Assembly (NCBI RefSeq): GCF_014284255.1
Contig: NZ_JACOFV010000013.1
Span: forward strand, 1-64,000
Length of the DNA stretch: 64,000 bases
DNA from: Cognatundibacterium jejuense
GTDB taxonomy: Bacteria > Pseudomonadota > Gammaproteobacteria > Burkholderiales > Burkholderiaceae_D
Reading direction: 5' to 3'
Positions 61,604 to 64,000 of the stretch are shown here, one piece after another. The notes below the pieces were generated by a model. It was not told the origin of the DNA. It made no database searches and saw only the letters and a list, made by a program, of their open reading frames with translations. Each line of letters opens with the position of its first letter. The stretch's first letter is position 1. The translations under genes were made by a program, and so were the position numbers.

Positions 61604-62491
61604 TCAGATAAATAGCCGCTCCTGCAAAAACGTCACAAATGTCGCTGTCTTCAGAGCCAGCCACGGACGTGCCGGGTAAACGGCATAGACTGGTTGCCCG
61701 TGACGTAATTGATAGTCAGGCAAAAGCTGCACCAGACTACCATCAGCCAACTCATGCGCAACCAGTAATCGATCGAGCAACGTCACGCCGCCCCCGGCGA
61801 CGGCAGCGGCAGCCAATGCCATCCCATCGTTGATCTGTATCTTGCTAGTGACACGTACTGGCGTACTGATGTCGTCTTTTGTGAAATGCCACTCGTCAAA
61901 TACTCTCGCACCGCTGCTATAGAGCAAGCAGTCGTGCGTTAATAGATCCGTGGGACTATGCGGCGCGCCTCTGCGCGTCAGATAGGAGGGGGAGGCGACC
62001 AAAACCCGTGGGTTATCGCCTAACTTGCGAGCGACCAACGTGGAGTCTTCTAAGTGGGCAACGCGCAGTGCCACATCGATATGCTCTGCAATCAAGTCAA
62101 CCATGTGATCGTCGACCGTCAGCGCGATTTCTATCTTCGGATGGAGTGCAGTGAATTCGACCAGCAAAGGCACCAGATAGCGTTGCCCAAGTGGTCTGGG
62201 GCAAGTAACACGTAAGCGCCCCTGCACCTCGCTTTGGTGTTGTTCAGTAAGTTGCTCAATATTTGATACTGCTCGATCAATTGAGCGCGCTTCTGCAAAG
62301 ACCAGCTCACCAATTTCAGTTAGTGTCAGACGCCGGGTAGAACGCTGGATAAGGCGGGCACCAAGCTCATCCTCCAGCTTGGCAAGTTGACGAGATAAGA
62401 CCGATTTATCCATTCCCAAAGTGGTAGCAGCTTTGCTGATACTGCCAGCATTGACGATCGCACTGAACATCGCCAGGCGCAGCGTATTCAT
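61604..62491 (-). CDS. LysR-family regulator, partner of the quinone reductase gene
   Basis: A 295-residue regulator with MNTLRLAMFSAIVNAGSISK, LGMDKSVLSRQLAKLEDE then a typical effector domain (GRLRVTCPRPLGQRYLVP, DLIAEHIDVALRVAHLEDS). It is divergent from the oxidoreductase at 62756, with 264 bp between, and convergent with the other LysR gene. Confidence 0.93.
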   Translation of the reverse strand: MNTLRLAMFSAIVNAGSISKAATTLGMDKSVLSRQLAKLEDELGARLIQRSTRRLTLTEIGELVFAEARSIDRAVSNIEQLTEQHQSEVQGRLRVTCPRPLGQRYLVPLLVEFTALHPKIEIALTVDDHMVDLIAEHIDVALRVAHLEDSTLVARKLGDNPRVLVASPSYLTRRGAPHSPTDLLTHDCLLYSSGARVFDEWHFTKDDISTPVRVTSKIQINDGMALAAAAVAGGGVTLLDRLLVAHELADGSLVQLLPDYQLRHGQPVYAVYPARPWLALKTATFVTFLQERLFI

Positions 62492-62755
62492 GGGTAACTC
62501 CTTGTTTATTTATGCTTATAGAGCAACAGTATTATGCATAATTACTGACTATTCAAGCACTAATAGTGACTCTATACTTTGCTTCATCACGTCGCGACTA
62601 AGAGGGAAACTGTCATGAGTAGGCTTTAAAGCATCCTTATTCAGCAGCAAGCCCAATGCACTGCGCGATAACTGATAACGCAACACAACATAAAATTTCG
62701 ATCACTTAGCCTTGGTCCTTTTGATCACGGCATTTAATTTACCAGGAGTTCAAAA

Positions 62756-63682
62756 ATGAAAGCAGCCATCGTTAAAGCATACGGATCTGAGTTGGAAATC
62801 ACAGATATTGCACAACCGGTTTTACTAGATGATAGTCTGATGATAGAAGTACACGCTACCAGCGTGAATCCGGTCGATAATCTGATACGCGCCGGTTATT
62901 TGCAGAGTATGCTCCCTTTGCCTTTACCGTATGTCGTTGGCAATGATGTGTCGGGCATTGTGACCGCCGTCGGTAAAGACGTCACAACCTTTAAAGTAGG
63001 TGACGCTGTATTCGCCAGACCGCAAAGCATGCAGTCAGGTACGTTTGCCGAATACGTGGTAATCAAAGCCGTTGACGTAGCCCACAAACCTGCCAACCTG
63101 AGCCATGAGCAAGCCGCTTCTTTACCGTTGGTTGCACTGACCGCATGGCAAGCCTTGGTTACTAAGGCAAATCTGCAAGGTGGGCAAAAAGTCTTGATAC
63201 ATGCGGGTTCAGGCGGTGTAGGTTCGATTGCGATTCAGTTGGCTAAACATTTGGGAGCCACTGTCGCTGCTACCACCAGCACTGATAACCTGGCCTTGGT
63301 ACGCGAATTGGGTGCTGATATCGTGATCGATTACAAGCACGAAAAATTTGAAGATATCGTGCATGACTATGACGTGGTGTTTGACACTCTTGGTGGTAAC
63401 ACACGCGAAAAATCGTATGCAGTATTGAAAAAAGGTGGAACGCTAATCTCTATCATCGCACCTCCCGATACCAGCGGCATTGCTGAACAATTCGGTGTGA
63501 AGTCGGAAGTCTTCTTTATGTGGGCCAGCGGTGAACAGTTGGCACAGATTGGCAAATTGGCAGAGCAAGCGGTGATCAAACCATTGATTGATAAAACATT
63601 CCCACTGTCTCAGGCGCAAGAGGCATTGAATTACAGCCAATCTGGTCGTGCCAAGGGCAAAATTGTGGTGACGATCAAGTAA
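62756..63682 (+). CDS. NADPH-dependent quinone oxidoreductase-like protein (MDR family)
   Basis: A 308-residue medium-chain reductase without structural zinc motif. It begins MKAAIVKAYGSELEITDIAQ, with VHATSVNPVDNLIRAG, VVGNDVSGIVTAVG, the Rossmann motif LIHAGSGGVGSIAIQLAKHLGA and the NADP-binding tail GKIVVTI. AGGAG precedes the start by 7 nt. LysR divergent regulator suggests induction by an electrophile or quinone. Confidence 0.93.
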   Translation: MKAAIVKAYGSELEITDIAQPVLLDDSLMIEVHATSVNPVDNLIRAGYLQSMLPLPLPYVVGNDVSGIVTAVGKDVTTFKVGDAVFARPQSMQSGTFAEYVVIKAVDVAHKPANLSHEQAASLPLVALTAWQALVTKANLQGGQKVLIHAGSGGVGSIAIQLAKHLGATVAATTSTDNLALVRELGADIVIDYKHEKFEDIVHDYDVVFDTLGGNTREKSYAVLKKGGTLISIIAPPDTSGIAEQFGVKSEVFFMWASGEQLAQIGKLAEQAVIKPLIDKTFPLSQAQEALNYSQSGRAKGKIVVTIK

Positions 63683-63724
63683 TTGCAATAGGCGTTAGGT
63701 GTTTGAATTTACTAATTTTTGTGC

Positions 63725-63758
63725 GAGCCTTGGTCGGACAGACTGAGGCTCTTTTGTT
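63725..63758 (+). terminator. terminator of the oxidoreductase gene
   Basis: GAGCCT (63725-63730) pairs with AGGCTC (63746-63751), followed by TTTTGTTT. Confidence 0.65.
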
Positions 63759-63859
63759 TCCTATGGGCTTTATTTTTACGTTATGATTCAGGATGTTATT
63801 GCATAAAAAGCATGAATAAAGCATGAATGCAAACTTGCATTTTACCGGAAGAATAGATA

Positions 63860-64000
63860 GTGAACACTTTACGTCAACTATGCCAGATTGGGCTTTTTCT
63901 TGTCTGTAACACCTGTCTTCTGGCAACTGCCTCGGAGGTGATTTCAGCGCCACCTGAATCGAGTATTCCCAGCGGTATCAGTGGCGATGCCATTCGCATG
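63860..64000 (+). CDS. exported protein, cut by the window end
   Basis: A GTG at 63860 starts a frame open to the window end: MNTLRLRQ-like start, read MNTLRQLCQIGLFLVCNTCL, then LATASEVISAPPESSIPSG. It is a signal peptide with a hydrophobic core and probable cleavage at TAS. Forty-seven residues are visible; the family cannot be told. Confidence 0.5.
   Translation, partial: MNTLRQLCQIGLFLVCNTCLLATASEVISAPPESSIPSGISGDAIRM

Overview
The window looks like the chromosome of a beta-proteobacterium of the order Burkholderiales, most likely Oxalobacteraceae with moderate GC (Undibacterium-like). The evidence is the gene order rpsU-yqeY-dnaG-rpoD-tRNA, the trxA-rho pair, zapA followed by a 6S RNA, and the OsmC-YcaO fusion protein. 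The genus is inferred from gene content and base composition; no search was possible.

Positions 1-1958 hold the remains of an old integrated element: the tail of an IS256-type transposase, several small unknown genes, a small FtsK-gamma-like winged-helix protein, and a frameshifted, truncated P4-type integrase (1670-1811) that starts beside a tRNA-Leu fragment. Positions 1959-13749 are a second, apparently complete integrative element of about 11.8 kb, bounded by 55-bp direct repeats of the tRNA-Leu 3' half. The intact tRNA-Leu(CAA) is at the right end. The element has a tyrosine integrase, putative arm-type sites at both ends, a divergent MobC-like / MOBQ-relaxase pair around a recognisable IncQ-type nick site, a plasmid-like oriV (perfect DnaA box, 21-bp iterons, AT-rich stretch), and a TrfA-family replication initiator behind a small helix-turn-helix gene. 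Its cargo is a large HEPN/RES-domain protein, a PIN-like nuclease with an unknown neighbour, and several hypothetical genes. It looks like a mobilizable plasmid adapted to live in the chromosome.

Positions 13750-41268 are mostly conserved backbone: MATE exporter and GT39-like glycosyltransferase, rpmE2, a TRIC-family channel, a TetR repressor with an RND efflux operon and a clear palindromic operator, rho, trxA, a ZapB-like gene and zapA, 6S RNA, an EVE protein and YbiB, a TonB receptor preceded by a LacI-type operator, a YhiN flavoprotein, and the macromolecular synthesis operon ending in an unusually long rpoD followed by a tRNA with a CAU anticodon.

Positions 41269-46329 are more variable: an orphan gene, a frame-disrupted gene, an ImpA (M88) secreted metalloprotease lipoprotein and a decayed gene. 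After that come mobA-moeA (molybdenum cofactor), an OsmC-YcaO fusion with a small partner, a BON protein, cyclopropane fatty acid synthase and a SOUL protein. A carboxylate module follows: a 2-hydroxycarboxylate transporter divergent from a TctDE-like two-component system and a periplasmic binding protein. The window ends with a carboxymuconolactone-decarboxylase-like exported protein, two LysR regulators next to an SDR and a quinone-type oxidoreductase, and the start of an exported protein cut by the window edge.
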